Positions 31,424-44,222 of a stretch of DNA of 64,000 nt are shown piece after piece. The translations under genes and the position numbers were made by a program. Source of the stretch: Austropuccinia psidii (Eukaryota; Basidiomycota; Pucciniomycetes; Pucciniales; Sphaerophragmiaceae); the NCBI GenBank assembly GCA_023105745.1, contig JALGQZ010000007.1:4943592-5007591 (forward strand). The letters run 5' to 3'. The number at the start of each line of letters is the position of its first letter. Positions within the stretch are counted from its first letter, which is position 1. The notes below the pieces were generated by a model. It was given only the letters and a program-made list of their open reading frames with translations. It ran no database searches and was not told where the DNA came from.

Positions 31424-33619
31424 GGGTATTGGTAAAAACACGTAAGCAAATTGGTAAAAACACGTAAGGGATGGTTTTTAAATGAAATATGGCCATTTAT
31501 GGCATTTATGATTCCATTAATGCCATTTGTGGCATTAAAAATTTCATTTATGGCATTAACAGTGCCATTAATGGCATTATCAATGAAATATTTCTGATGC
31601 CATTAATGCCATTTATGGAATCAACAATGCCATAAATGGCATTAACAATGCCATAAATGGCATTAACAATGCCATAAATGGCATTAACAATGCCATAAAT
31701 GGCATTAACAATGCCATTTATGGCATTAACAATGCCATAAATGGCATTAACAATGCCATAAATGGCATTAACAATGCCATAAATGGCATTAACAATGCCA
31801 TAAATGGCATTAACAATGCCATAAATGGCATTAACAATGCCATAAATGGCATTAACAATGCCATAAATGGCATTAACAATGCCATAAATGGCATTAACAA
31901 TGCCATAAATGGCATTAACAATGCCATAAATGGCATTAACAATGCCATAAATGGCATTAACAATGCCATAAATGGCATTAACAATGCCATAAATGGCATT
32001 AACAATGCCATAAATGGCATTAACAATGCCATAAATGGCATTAACAATGCCATAAATGGCATTAACAATGCCATAAATGGCATTAACAATGCCATAAATG
32101 GCATTAACAGTGCCATAAATGGCATTAAAAATGGCATTAACAGTGCCATAAATGGAATTAACAGTGCCATAAATGACATGAACAGTGCCATAAATGGCAT
32201 TAAAAGTGCCATAAATGGCATTAAAAATGCCATAAATGGCATTAACAATGCCATAAAAAATGGCATTAACAATGCCATAAAAAATGGCATTAACAATGCC
32301 ATAAAAAATGGCATTAACAGTGCCATAAATGGCATTAACAGTGCCATAAATGGCATTAACAGGGCCATAAATGACATGAGCAGTGCCATAAATGGCATTA
32401 ACAGTGCCATAAATGACATGAACAGTGCCATAAATGGCATTAACAATGCCATTAATGGCAATAACAGTGCCATAAATGGCATTAAAAGTGTCATAAATGG
32501 CATTAACAGTGCCATAAATGGCATTATCAATGAAATATTATTGATGCCATTAATGCCATTTATGGCATCAACAATGCCATTTGTGGCATCAAAAATGCAA
32601 CATTTCTGATGCCATTAATGCCATAAATGGCATTAATAATGCCACATTAACAATGCCATTAATGGCATTACTAATACCATGAATGGCATTATCAATGCAA
32701 TAAATGGCATAATGCCATTTATGTAACATCATAAATGGCATTGTTAATTCCATTTATTTAATGCCACAAATGGAATTTTTGATTCCATAAATGGCATTTT
32801 TGATGCCATTTATGTTATAGTTAAGGCCATTAATTCCATTTTTAAGGCCAATGTTAAGGCCATTCATGCCATTTTTAAGGCCATTTATGGCATTTTTAAA
32901 TGCATAAATGGCATTGTCAAGGCCATTAAATTCAATTTATGGCATTTCTGTAATTCCATTTATGCCAATTTTCTGGCCATAAATGGCATCTGTATGTCAT
33001 TCCTGATGCCATTTATGGCATTATTATGTCATTAGTGATGCCATTTATGGCACTTTTGATGTGATAAATGGCACTGTTAATGCCAAAAATCAAATTTTAA
33101 CTTCCACCCATCATAAATTAAATTTTGAATTCAATTTATGTCATAAATGGCATTATCAATTTAATTACAAACATGAACAAAAAAACATAAAAAAACATGG
33201 ACTTTTTGGGCCTACAAATGTTCTTGCAAAAAAAATCCTAAAATGTTGGGCTTCTGGTTTATTATTCTCAACATTCTTAACTTCATTTTAAAAAAAAATA
33301 TTGAAATTCATAAGTGGGAACATTTTTAATGAATTTTTCAAAAAAATGGGCCATTTTACCAAATTGCCCAAAACAAAAAAATTGGGCAAAAAAAAAAATT
33401 TGAAAAAATTTGTGGACCTTCACATCCCATGTCGGAAAAAATATGGCAAAAAAAAATGTTAAAAATTCTCAAAAATGAGCCTGAGGAATTTTTATAAAAA
33501 AATTAGGTTACTTACGTGCTTTTACCATAAAATTACGTGTTTTTGCCATAATTTGGTAAAAACACGTAAGTTTATGGTAAAAACACGTAAGGGCTTACGT
33601 GTTTTTACTAAAAGCTAAC
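31424..33619. mobile_element. non-autonomous DNA element with 9-bp target duplication
   Basis: It is flanked by TTTTACTTA on both sides (31415-31423, 33620-33628); the empty site is seen in D's 5' LTR (AAACTTATTGTAC). The ends carry GGTAAAAACACGTAAG or close variants in inverted orientation: two copies at the left (31431, 31453) and five at the right (33511, 33532, 33555, 33576, 33594). The last two at the right form a hairpin with 14-bp arms. No transposase is encoded; most of the body is minisatellite. A 9-bp duplication would suit Mutator-like elements, but the outermost bases (GGG left, GTT right) do not match well, so the superfamily is open. Confidence 0.75.
31490..33070. repeat. palindromic 21-bp minisatellite (TGCCATAAATGGCA core)
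   Basis: From about 31627 to 32110 the 21-bp unit repeats about 23 times with almost no change. Variants continue to about 32540 and degenerate relics reach 33070. Each unit can fold on itself (AATGCCA TAAA TGGCATT). As 21 is a multiple of three, both strands stay open (heptapeptide MPFMALL on the minus strand), which is not a gene. A 45-base direct repeat containing ATCAATGAAATATT flanks the core (31577, 32523). Confidence 0.92.
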
Positions 33620-33854
33620 TTTTACTTATTGTACTATGCATGTCCTTATAAATAAAATAAATAAGATAAAAATAATTACAATACTAAAGAATTATTATAA
33701 TTATGGAATAAAAATAATTATATTATTGAATAAATATAATAATATAATTTATATTATGAAAAACATTATAATAAATAAATATATGAATATAAGATACTTA
33801 ATATATTTAGAATAGATTTATTATTGTTACCAACAAAAAATAAGAGCATAAAAA

Positions 33855-33880
33855 ATTGTTTTTTATTAATAAAAAACAAT
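33855..33880. repeat. 26-bp palindrome, second copy
   Basis: Same perfect palindrome as at 31015-31040, here in the 3' LTR of element D. Confidence 0.9.
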
Positions 33881-35564
33881 TAATAACAATGAAATTACTA
33901 ATATTAAAGTTATAAATTAATATAAATACTATTTATATTAATTATAGAATGATTTAAAGTAATAATAGAGAGAAAATTATTAAAATAAGGAGAAATAACC
34001 TACTTTCAATACTTGATATAGTAATTTTGAAAAACTTTAGTCCAAAAAATGTAAATAAAACTTATTTAAATTGTATCTATAATAAATGTTAAGAGAAATT
34101 ACAAATATTCTTAAAGTTACGTGGAATTGAGGTTTTTTGAGTGAAGTCTAAACAAAACAGTTAAATAAATGTAATGATCACGTCAAAGATGATGATTATA
34201 ATAGGATTATCTTTTTTCCGTAATAATATAAGAGTTCTATATATAAAGAATAAAGAAATTACCTTTTTGATTTAATTTTTTAGTGTTTTGTAAGGGTCTG
34301 AGGGGAAAATAGAGTAAAATGAGCTCTATTTATGGTAAATACCTCCCTCCTAGAGTCCAGCAGGTTTCTAGTAGACGTGTACTGATGATTTCTACTAGAA
34401 TTGATAAATATTTTAAGGTTTGGTAATGATTACCTCAGGATCAAACCATCTTACCTCATAATTACCCCATTATTTAGAGTTGTCACTATAACTCTAAGTT
34501 TGATGACATCATAGGCTTGGAGTAAGCCTAAAATTTGTGGATTTTAATAGTATTATTCATATTCTAATAGTATTCACCAGTTTTATCACTTATATGACAG
34601 GCAAACTTAAAATAAGATTACAGTGAGTGATCTTAAATGATCAAATTTAAGCTTAATCTTTGATAATTCATAAAGTTTAGGTTACACAAGCTGCAGCTAT
34701 TCTGAGAGTAGCATCTGAGAGCCTGGCATGTCCTCATTATACTGTCAAGAGAATTTCATTACATCATCAAAACTGTATTTTTGAGGATTTTTCTTGTAAC
34801 TCATCTTTTCTGTCAAAATCTAATATTTTAAACTTCAAACCTGGATTTCAAGTCATTATACCTTGCAAATTATAATAGGAAATATGTCATTATTCACAAA
34901 TGAGTTAGTAGAATCTGACTGTCCATTTTTTTTAAGTTTGGGCCACTCTCACAACAAAGTGGTCAACAGCTCTATTGATTTTAATCAATAATCCATTACA
35001 GGTTTTAACCTTGTTTATAGCTTGTGAAATAAAGTTCATTTCTGTGTTCCTAAAGTCTTTACGTGGTGTTTTTATTTTTGGTTTATCACTCTATCATTTA
35101 TATCTCAAAAGATATTAGCTAAAATCCTTGAATATATGCATTGACCAAAAAAGTGCATATATTCAGCTTAACTCCTTAAGTATTGACTTTGGAGAATAGC
35201 TTTTTAATTGTTTTATGTGTAAACCTTTATGGGGAAGCCAATGGTTCAATTTATTTCACAGTTTGTTTCATTGGTATTTGAAATAATTAGGAATTCATGT
35301 TCTTTATAACGTGTTATTACTTAGAACTAATTAAATATTGACTTTACAGATATGCCATAAAAATGGTATATGTGTATTTTACCATGAGGAATACAGTGGT
35401 GTAATTCATTTCAGATGTTTATTCTTTGGCTTTTAAGTTAAACAAATTTTTATGCCCATTTATGGCAGTTTTGTAGTTTTAAGGTAATTATTTTTAAAGG
35501 TATAATTATTTTAAATATTTCTTGTGACCTTTCTGGGTATGTGGTCATATCTCAAAGGTTCACG

Positions 35565-37260
35565 TTCCCTACCACCAAAAAGATTGTACCACAATCTGAT
35601 ATGTGTAATTAGGGTATCATCCACTATACTACCTCTTCAATAGACCTTGTTAGTCTTGAAGCTCAATAATGCTTGATTTTTGTATTCTTTAGGTTTTATT
35701 TCATGTCTGAACCTTCTTAGTAGTTTATCAGAATTTATTATCTCTTTCTCAAGTAGCCATTTATCTTCTTGAGTTGAATTTCTATACCTTACACGGTATT
35801 CTCTTTCTTTTTTGTTTCTTGTCCTTCTTTCTTTAAGGACTTTTATGATTTTCTTTTCTTCACCTTATTCCAAGGGGGGAGTTTCAAGTGGGGGTTCATT
35901 TCTTAGTGGAAATAGTTCATTTTCACTTGAGCTGTAAGGCTTTATCAAACTTACACGGAAAGTTGTGTGTTTGTTCATTAATTCACCTGTGAGCTCCAAT
36001 TGCACAGAATTGGGTCCATGAAGTGCTTTTATCATAAATGGTCCTGAAAAGGAATCTTTTGATTTCTTTGGGCCTTTTATGTTATTAAAATTAAGGGTTT
36101 ATACTAGGACCAAGTCTCCTATTTTGAAGTCAGGTGTTTTATGAATTATATCCCATCTTTGTTTTTCATATTTGCAAGAATCTTGCATACATCTGTTTGC
36201 ATCGTGTCTTGCTTTGTCAAGAATTATCTTAAAGCTGCTTGCTGTTGGTTGTATATCCACTAAGTCCTTTTTGAAGGTATTATAAGGACGTCTTGGGTTC
36301 CAATCTTTTTTCTAGCATTGCTGGTGTTTTGCCAGTGGAACAATGGATTGATGCTTTATATGCCATTTCAAGGGCTGGTATTAGTGTACACCAATTATGG
36401 GTAAAACCATCAGAATCGTTGAATTCTAGTCCATAAGCACAGAATCCTTGGATCATGTCCTCCAAGGTTTGTATCATCCTTTCTGCTAGACCATCAGCTT
36501 GAGGATGGTAAGCTGTTGAGAATGATAACTTTGTCCCAAATAAGTTATGGAGATTTGTCTATAATGCTGAAGTGAATTTTGGGTCTCTGTCACTTATGAT
36601 ATTTTGGAATAAGCCTGTGTGGCTAATGACTTTATTCCATAACATTATGGCTGTGTCAATATCTGTGCCGTCTTTGTGACATGGTAGGCACAGGGAAGTT
36701 TTTCTATACCTGTCAACTAACACTAGGCATGCATTATAACTTCTGTCTCCTCCTGGAGTTAATGCTGTTACCCAATCCATATGAACTATTTCCAAGGTAA
36801 TTTGGGTTCTTGGATTTGGATCATCATTCCAAATTTCTTTCCTGTGGCTCTGTTGGCTTTTTTACATCTGTCACAGGTTTGGCAGTACTCTGCAACATCT
36901 TTCTTCAAATTTGGCCACCAAGAGCAGGTTTTCACCCTCTCTAGTGTTCTTTCTTCTGAGAGATGCCCAGCTGCAACACTATCATGACACCCATGTAAAA
37001 TAGTGTTGATCAGGGTTCTATCTGTTAAGGCCATAGAACATGTGTGTTTTGTTCTATGTTAAAGGATTCCATCAAGGAGGTGGAATCTTCCTTCATCATA
37101 TGCCTTCTTGAATGTTTCATCTAATTTTGATGAAAGTGATGGATCTTTGCAGTAGTTCATTAGAGGTTGGCTTAAGATATGGCAATTCCTGTCTATCTTA
37201 TAGATTTCTTTAACTTGGTTAAAGAATTCTATGCCAATGTCTGTGACACATATTCCTTCT
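35565..37260 (-). pseudogene. integrase and chromodomain-like tail, element D
   Basis: Read on the minus strand: zinc finger HGCHDSVAAGHL...CQTCDRC (37034-36786), then core HMDWVTAL (first Asp), ISDRDPKFTSAL (second Asp) and GLAERMIQ (Glu), so the catalytic triad is still present. The tail has FKIGDLVLV, KHTTFRVSLIKPY and a chromodomain-like VRYRNSTQEDKWL, ending near RRFRHEIKP (about 35700). Stops interrupt it at several places. A purine-rich tract (minus strand TTTTTGGTGGTAGGG) precedes the 3' LTR. Confidence 0.85.
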
Positions 37261-39250
37261 ATATGGTGCTACTCCTGTGGTACCCATGCTGGATTGTCAG
37301 GGTTATTTTCTAGAGCCCATTTTCTAAGACCATCTGCATTTTTATGACTATTACCAGATTTATGAACAATAGTCATATTTCCTCTATATTCTTGGATAGC
37401 AATTTGCCGTCTCAGCATATGTCTATTTGGAGTTTTCATATTTAGTAGAGGTTTTAGAGCATTACAGTCTGTAATCACAACAAATACTGTTCCATCCAAG
37501 TAGTAATGTGATTTTTCTAAAGCCTACACTAAGAAGAGGCATTCCATTTGGCTTGCTCCATATCTTGCCTCTGTTGGCTTAATCTGTCTTGAAATAAAAC
37601 AAATTGGTCCTTCCACTGGTTTATCATTGATAATTTGTGTCTGGTGTAGTGCAGCACCTAGTCCTTCTCCATAAGCATCAATGTAAAGCTTAAAGGGTAG
37701 TTTCCAATCTGGAATTAGAAGAAATGGGGCATTTGTTAAGGAACTCTTCAATTCTTCATATGCCTTGACTCTTTCTTCTATCATTTCATAGACTGTTTTT
37801 TGGTCACATAGTTTATACACGGATTTGGAAATTTTTGCAAAGTCCTTTATATGCTGTCTACAGTACCCAGCAAATCCTAAAAATGAGTGCATCTCTTTTT
37901 TGGTTTGAGGCATTGGCTTAAGTAGTACTGCTGCTACTTTATTCTTGTCTATGCCTAGAATAAGTTCAGATACAACATGTCCTAGTGCTTTTAGTTCACT
38001 ATATGCAAAATGAAAACTTTTTAAGGAAATTTTCATATTCACTTGCACTATTTTTTTGTAGTACCCTTTCTACTCTTGTAAGGTGGTTTTCCCAAGTTTC
38101 TGAGCAAACTAGGATGTCAACAATATAAATAATTAACAATACTTCTGATAATTCTTCAGGGAATATGGTATTCATCATCCTTTCATAATGGGAAGGTGCA
38201 TTCTTTATATCAAATGGCATCCTTAAGTAATCAAAAATCCCACAGTGGACTATTATCCTTAGTAGTTTCTTGGAACCTTCTGTTAAGACCTTTTGATGAA
38301 AACCCTTTAAAACATCCATGGCTGTAATGAACTTCGCTTGTGACAATTGGGTCAATGTCTCGTGGATTCTTGGTATTGGATATCTGTCTGGAATGGTATA
38401 GGTGTTCAGGGCTCTGAAGTCTCCTACCATTCTTCATTTTACATTATCCAAAGCTACAATGACAGGTGTAGTGACCTCTACCTGATCATTATGTCCTACT
38501 TTTCTTAATAGTCCAAGGTTCATTAATTCTTTAATGTGTACCTCCAAGGCTTCTCTAGCCCTTGGACTAGCTGGGTAAGCAGGTCTTCTCAATAAAGGTG
38601 GGTAAGGCTTTTAAACATTAAGAATTATATGCACCACATTCCCAATTATGGCACCTAGTTGCTCTTTGTCAGTTGCAAAGGCATTTTTGTACTTAAATAA
38701 GAGGTCAATTAATTTTTCTTTCATTTTTTCTGTTAATTCTTTATTGAATTCTGCCTCTTTGAGGTGTTCAGATATGAAAAGTTCCTTTTCTGGACTTTTC
38801 TCTTCATTCTTAATAGCTTTAATTTGTTTTTTGTTATTTAAGAAGCCAAAATTTTGTCTTTTGTTTTCTCTTATGGTAAAATATCTATCTTTTTGGTTAG
38901 AGATGTCTATACCATAGTTTGAAAAGTAGTCATTTCCAAGTATGAAGTGATTACTAGTACAGTTATTAATTACTACAAACTCTACTTTAATTCTGACAAC
39001 TTGTGAGGGTGAGGAACAATGAGTGTTAAATCAATTATTCCAAGGGCCTTCATTATCTCACTTGCACTACTAAATTTGACACCTTGTATTGGCATAAGTT
39101 TTTCTTTCCAGTATGGAACAATTGCTTTTCAATAACTTTTACCAACAAAAGTACAATATGCATCTGTATCCAAGCTTGCTTTTGCCTCTTGGATATCAAC
39201 CATAACAATACTTATACTTGATTTTCCAGCTGTATATCCCATTCCTTTTG
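37261..39250 (-). pseudogene. protease, RT and RNase H, element D
   Basis: Protease: MGYTAGKSS (about 39240), with the active site LDTDAYC (39162-39170), so Gly of DTG became Asp. [58 protein letters not shown], then YIVD (38116-38127) in place of YIDD. RNase [41 protein letters not shown], then [19 protein letters not shown] and [11 protein letters not shown] frameshift near 38040 and several stops separate the pieces. The layout and wording match element C closely. Confidence 0.87.
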
Positions 39251-39467
39251 CAGGTTTGGTTCTATACCCTTTGGCATCTTGAACATTTTTCAGGTTTGTG
39301 TCAGATGTTCCATCTTGTGGTAAGTTTGAGTTAAGATCTAGTACTTCATAATTTATTTCAATATTATTGATTTGTGCATTAATTATATTAATTTAATCAC
39401 TTTCAGAATTTTTTTACTCTTCTGTCTCTTTTTCATAATCAGATTCCTCCTCTTTCTCAGTGTGGTT

Positions 39468-39816
39468 TTATGTTTCCACAATTTCATTCATTTTTGCCTT
39501 TTTGAGGCAGTTATTGGCTAAGTGTCCAATACCTCCACATTTATGGCATTTTATTTGCTCATTATTGTTGGAAGTATTGGGCTTGGAAGCTTCTTTTGAT
39601 TTGTCTTTTTTGACAAATGGCTTATTTGGACTTTTAATGTCCAATTTCTTCCAAGTTCTGCCAATTTTTGTTCTTTTCACTATGTCTTCTAGTGCATTGA
39701 TATACTCTTCTGGGAGAATGGTTCTAGAAACCTTCTTCTTGGGGCATGTTCTAGCTCTCCTCCACATTTCTTAAGTACTTTCATGTGCACCATCTTTTCG
39801 GACATTTTTAGGTAGA
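39468..39816 (-). pseudogene. gag nucleocapsid part, element D
   Basis: It continues the gag interrupted by element C. Minus strand: LYLKMSEKMVHMKVLKKCGGELEHA, a stretch with YINALEDIVKRTKIGRTW, and an intact CCHC knuckle CHKCGGIGHLANNC in a Lys-rich tail. A stop follows (VET*), after which the acidic linker to protease continues. The break against C is at the TSD GTGCA (39817-39821). Confidence 0.87.
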
Positions 39817-40149
39817 GTGCATGTGAGCCTTGAGGTATATTTTACATACTTAAATAGGCCACCTTTATGTTAAAAATAAAATTTTGAATGATGCATAACT
39901 CATAGGTCATGCATATAGCCAAAATCCCTCATTTTTGATTTCAGAAAAGAAGAATAACTTTTTATTGGGTTAGTAAATCCATACATTTAAGGCGAGATTG
40001 GGATTCTACACAAAAATTCACGTAGGGTAGCTCCATAGAGTGAATAAGCTCAAATTTACTCTTTGAGGTGGTAATATGGAAAATACTTCAATACGACATC
40101 CTCAATACCACATAAAAGATCCATGAATTTTTTTTTCTTAATTTCATGC

Positions 40150-41875
40150 TGTCACAACCACGAGTTTGACCCTCCTCCTTGATGGTTGCGGCAATCCAAC
40201 CTGGAGCCAAGTTGGGACCAATTGGTCAGGTCATATCTTTTATGGCCAATTGGCCCCCTTGGGTGTTCCATGGACGCCACACCATAACACTTTCCAATGG
40301 CCATTCTATGGCCTCAGGCCATATTCTGCCGTCATTGGCCCTTTTGGCCAATTCCCACTTCACCAACCCCCAGGCCTTCATTTTTGATTTTGGGCCTGGG
40401 GGGTTGTTTTGTCTTCTAGGGGCCTCCAGGCCCCCCTAGCCATCATCCTCGGATTCAGGGCCACCCCTTTCATTAATGGGGTTTTGGCCTAAATGGCCTT
40501 TTTGGGGCATTTAGGCCCCCTATGGCTCCTACGGCCCGTGGGCCGCAGTCCGTAAGCCACGGTCCGTGGTCCGTGGGCCATTTAGGCCCCTTTTGGCCTA
40601 ATCCAATGAGGCCAAAAGGGGCCAAAGGGGCCAGCCACCTAGGCCCCAAGGCCAGGTGGGTCCCAAACGACAATTGGGCCCACCTGAGCCATTTTTGGCC
40701 GCCAGTTCCTTGGACCCAAAAGTGACCAAAAACCTCATGGACACCATTTTGGCCATAAATCCTGTAGGACCCATTTTTGGCCATGGACCATCATGGACCA
40801 ATAGTTCAGCCATGGCCTCTGGCAACCACCAGAGGTCACCAGATCAGCTCAGTCCGCCTTTCCCCTCAACTCCAGGGGATTTCTTCCTTTCCTCCATACC
40901 ATCCATGCTCAAGGTTGCAGGCATGGTGCATATATGGTATTATATACCATTATGCACCATTTTTGCTCAGCAATCCAATGGTGACATTCTCAGGACCCAA
41001 TTCCACCTTTCCAAATCAAGGTCTCAAATCCCAACTCCCTTTTCAAAGGAGGATTAATCAACTCATCAGTCTGACAAGTTATGGCAGCAATCAGAAGACT
41101 CTTCAAGGATCCCAACCACCTGTATCTGCAGGAGTTGGGTTGGCACAATTCATTCAGGATTATTCAAGGGCAATTCTCAAGAGGTATTACATCATTTCAA
41201 TCAGTTGTCAAGGCATCAAGTATTCAATACTCCTTTGGACAACTCAATTCATCCGTACAGGCCTCATTCAATCAACCTGTATGGTCTTGGCCCAATTGGG
41301 ACATTTCATATTCCACTGTGGGAATTCCATCACACAGTTCAAATTTCAAGATGGCCAGAACTGTATTTCCCGATCCGGACAATACAGCCATTGATCCATC
41401 TTCCAGGATCAATCTTTCAGTTTTCACATATACCGGCTACTTTTCATCACCTGGGGACTTTTTCCCCAGTTAATTAATATATTGGATTTATTTTTATCCT
41501 TATTTTCTTTTACCTTATTAAAGTTAATACTGATAATCTTAAGTCAGTCATTAGCACCTTTTCTCCTTTCTTTCCTCGCCTGTCAGTGGATATTGGTGGT
41601 CATATCCTTTACTAATTCCATTGTTCTTTCTGGCAGGTTGAAACAGTGAATTGAGGATTCACTTGGCTGGCTTCTTGGCTTTTGGCTTTCCTTTATCTTA
41701 GGCCTTTGGCTTCATTCTTATTACTCTTTCTTATCTTTGGCATATTTGTGCTTTCTCTTATTCCTGCTTAAGAAATATATTCCATAGTATTTCTTATTGT
41801 CTTTTGGAGCCCTCCAAGTGAGTTCTTGATTCCTGAGTGCCAGGCCCTCTTGCTTCCATAAGAGCCCCTGTGACA
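40150..41875. mobile_element. solo LTR, family 4, GGCC-rich
   Basis: It begins TGTCACA and ends TGTGACA (7-bp inverted ends), flanked by CATGC (40145-40149) and CACGC (41876-41880), one change apart. It is 1726 bp and much richer in GC than its surroundings. 40240-40800 is packed with GGCC and GGCCAAAAGGGGCC-type words, and 40923-40960 forms a hairpin. Overlapping ORFs on the plus strand (40166-41473) have no domains and probably follow from base composition. The sequence recalls very abundant hypothetical ORFs of Austropuccinia psidii (memory, unchecked). Coding orientation is unknown. Confidence 0.85.
40923..40960. repeat. 38-base hairpin in the family 4 solo LTR
   Basis: ATGGTGCATATATGGTAT is followed by nearly its reverse complement ATACCATTATGCACCAT, with one bulged base and a very short loop. 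Confidence 0.85.
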
Positions 41876-43436
41876 CACGCCAAAATAATGGAAATGTGAG
41901 AAATCCCATGTTACATATACACTAAGAATAGTGTTATGTATGTTTTGGGCACTTAATATCATGGTATTCATACATGGACCTTTGGTACACCCATAGTGGA
42001 TATCTCACTTTAAGCTTAATTTTCTATTTTGACTTGAAAAATAGGCAAGGGGGACAAAAGACATCAAAGAGAGCCAGGGTACCAAGCTTATGAGGCCTCA
42101 GAGGAGTGGACAGCTCCAAAGGTTGAGTCCATGGCTGATCTTGGCCTAATTGGCAAACTAAAACCTTTTGGGAACTTGATTACCATGTTACAACTACAGT
42201 AAATCTTAAGAAAATAGCAAATGACCTGCTATTTTGACGTGTCAAGGAGGTAAAGAGCTACTTAGACTCCTTTAACCATGTCAATGCTTAAGGATTTTCG
42301 ATGGATAAACCCCAAAATAGTAATTAAAACCCTTTTTGGACTTGTATCCATTGAGTTACCTCATAGCAACCAATAAAACACTGATATTTGCAATTCTACG
42401 TAGAAATGAGGTAAAAACTTCAAAAATTCATTAAAAATACAATCTTTAATGAATCTCTCTGAAACCTTCAGGAACAATGAAGAACTGTATTTTCTATGGT
42501 AAAACACAAAAGAATTATGGTTTGACTAGTAGAATAAAAGGGTTTTCAAAAATTCACAGTAATTACAAACTGTGATGAAATTGCCAATAAAATTTATAGC
42601 TTTGAGAAATCAATGATTATTTTGGACTAAAAGAAGGTTTAGAGATGTTACTCCTTTTATTCTTAACCATAATGGGGTTGGTAGTCACGTGAAAGCATCA
42701 ATTAAGTAATTATGATAATCTGATGTGACAACAGCTGATGCAATCAATAATCCAAAAGGGTTTCTTGTTTTCTCACGCACTGTTTTTTCGGTTTGCTCCA
42801 GGGAACACCTCTTTGAGCTGTTGTTGACTCAAAAGAGCCCTCCTCTTCCTGTTTTTTCCACATCATCATCATCTTATTATCAGTTAAATCATTGTTACCA
42901 ACAAGTAAGTATTAGTTAAAGCTATACTTAAGTGTTTTGATCCTTTCAGATTCAATCAGAAAGACCTGAAATCATAGACTCCAACTATATATTGTTTTAA
43001 TACTGTTATAAATACATTTTGATCCCTTAAATCCACAATTCTACGTCAAATCTCTCTGTCTTATCTTTCAATAAGCTCTTTGGAATATTAGCGAGTGATT
43101 TATCCTTAATTCTTAAAGTTTTTCTCTAAATAATTATTTTTCTTCAAGAATTAAATTTATAGCCATTCTTGCAAAAGATAAATATATATTAAAATAATTT
43201 TAGTATTAAAATAGTTTTATTATTAAAATCTTCTTGTAATTGATTCTTGTAGACAAGTACTGCTCACTTACTGCTCCCTGTCAAAATCACTAGTAGTGTT
43301 TAACACATGAAAGAAATAATTCTTTAATTTTTCAATTGTGGTTATAATGATATTTTATTGTTATATTTCATAAGAAAAGACATAGTACTGTTGATTAATG
43401 GTAATATTATCATCAGTTTCATAATCACATCTTACA

Positions 43437-43456
43437 TTTGGGGGCCTGTCCGCGTT
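43437..43456 (+). other. candidate primer-binding site of element C
   Basis: TTTGGGGGCCTGTCCGCG directly follows the LTR end CTTACA. Element D has TTTGGGGGCCTGGCCGTG at the same place, although its LTR belongs to another family. Confidence 0.55.
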
Positions 43457-44035
43457 TTTTGAACCTTGTACCCTTAATTAATATATTTTTAAGTTCTAAA
43501 ATCTATTGAGTTAATTTTTTTTTCATTTTGAAGTTCAAATAATTTTTATTTTTGGAATTATTTTGGAAATCTTTTTCCTTGAGGAATTTGGTCTCATTTT
43601 ATACTGTTTTTACACATGGCTTTTTCACATCCAAAAACTTATAAATTTATTCTTTGGGTTACTCTGAATTAATTTTCATTCAAAATCTTAAAATTTAATT
43701 TTTTTCTTTGAAAAGAATGAATTTTTGATATTAAAAAATATAAAACTTATAAAAAATCTCTAAAAATATTTTAAAAAGTATAAAAAATAATTTTTTCTCT
43801 TTTATAATTTTTTTTAATGTCTTTAATCAAATACTGTTTAGTTGGTAACAAACGTATTAAGAAATATATGTTACGAGTGCAGAATCTTCAAAAGCAGAAT
43901 CTGAATAGATTATTGAGGTGCACATTGCTAAAAGAGGCACCTTATTTAACTCAGAAAAGAAGAAATTACCACCAAAAGGTGTGTGTTCATCTTATATTTT
44001 CACCTTTTTATCTTTGAATAGACGTGAAAATGGTG
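43457..44035 (+). other. leader of element C
   Basis: AT-rich untranslated stretch between the primer site and gag. No motif stands out; short ORFs (43817-44017) lack any domain. Confidence 0.6.
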
Positions 44036-44222
44036 CATACCAGAAATTGAAGCAACTATTCAGTCCAACCAGATGGATGTGGACAAGGAAGAGGCAAGAC
44101 CACATCCAGAAGTGCCAAATCTTCCTCAAGAAAGACCCATTTGGAGGATTCCAGAGTTGCCCCCCATTCCCCAAGGTCTGTAGCCACAGATTTTGACGTG
44201 AATTCTGAGCCTGAACTGATTC

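Larger units (their letters stand above)
31373..35564 (-). repeat. 3' LTR of element D with a nested DNA element
   Basis: Native parts are 31373-31423 and 33629-35564, about 1.99 kb. They match the 5' LTR at 61179-63140 throughout. The left edge is TGTAAGGTTTGACTATG. The right edge reads CGTGAACC on the minus strand, one base off the TG start, after the purine-rich tract at 35565-35580. Confidence 0.88.
39822..43436 (+). repeat. 5' LTR of element C (family 1) with nested solo LTR
   Basis: Native parts are 39822-40149 and 41881-43436, about 1.88 kb. It starts TGTGAGCCTTGAGG and ends CACATCTTACA. The same sequence without the interruption is seen in the 3' LTR (TTTCATGCCAAAATAATG at about 50153). 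Confidence 0.9.

Noticed and set aside
31718..32530. 270-codon minus-strand ORF of repeated MPFMALL, and the matching plus-strand ORF 32178-32609
   Set aside because: The 21-bp minisatellite is a multiple of three, so frames stay open; no start context, domain or varied sequence.
40166..41473. Set of overlapping ORFs on both strands of the GGCC-rich solo LTR
   Set aside because: High GC and few stops explain them; no domain, and the unit has clear LTR ends and a TSD.
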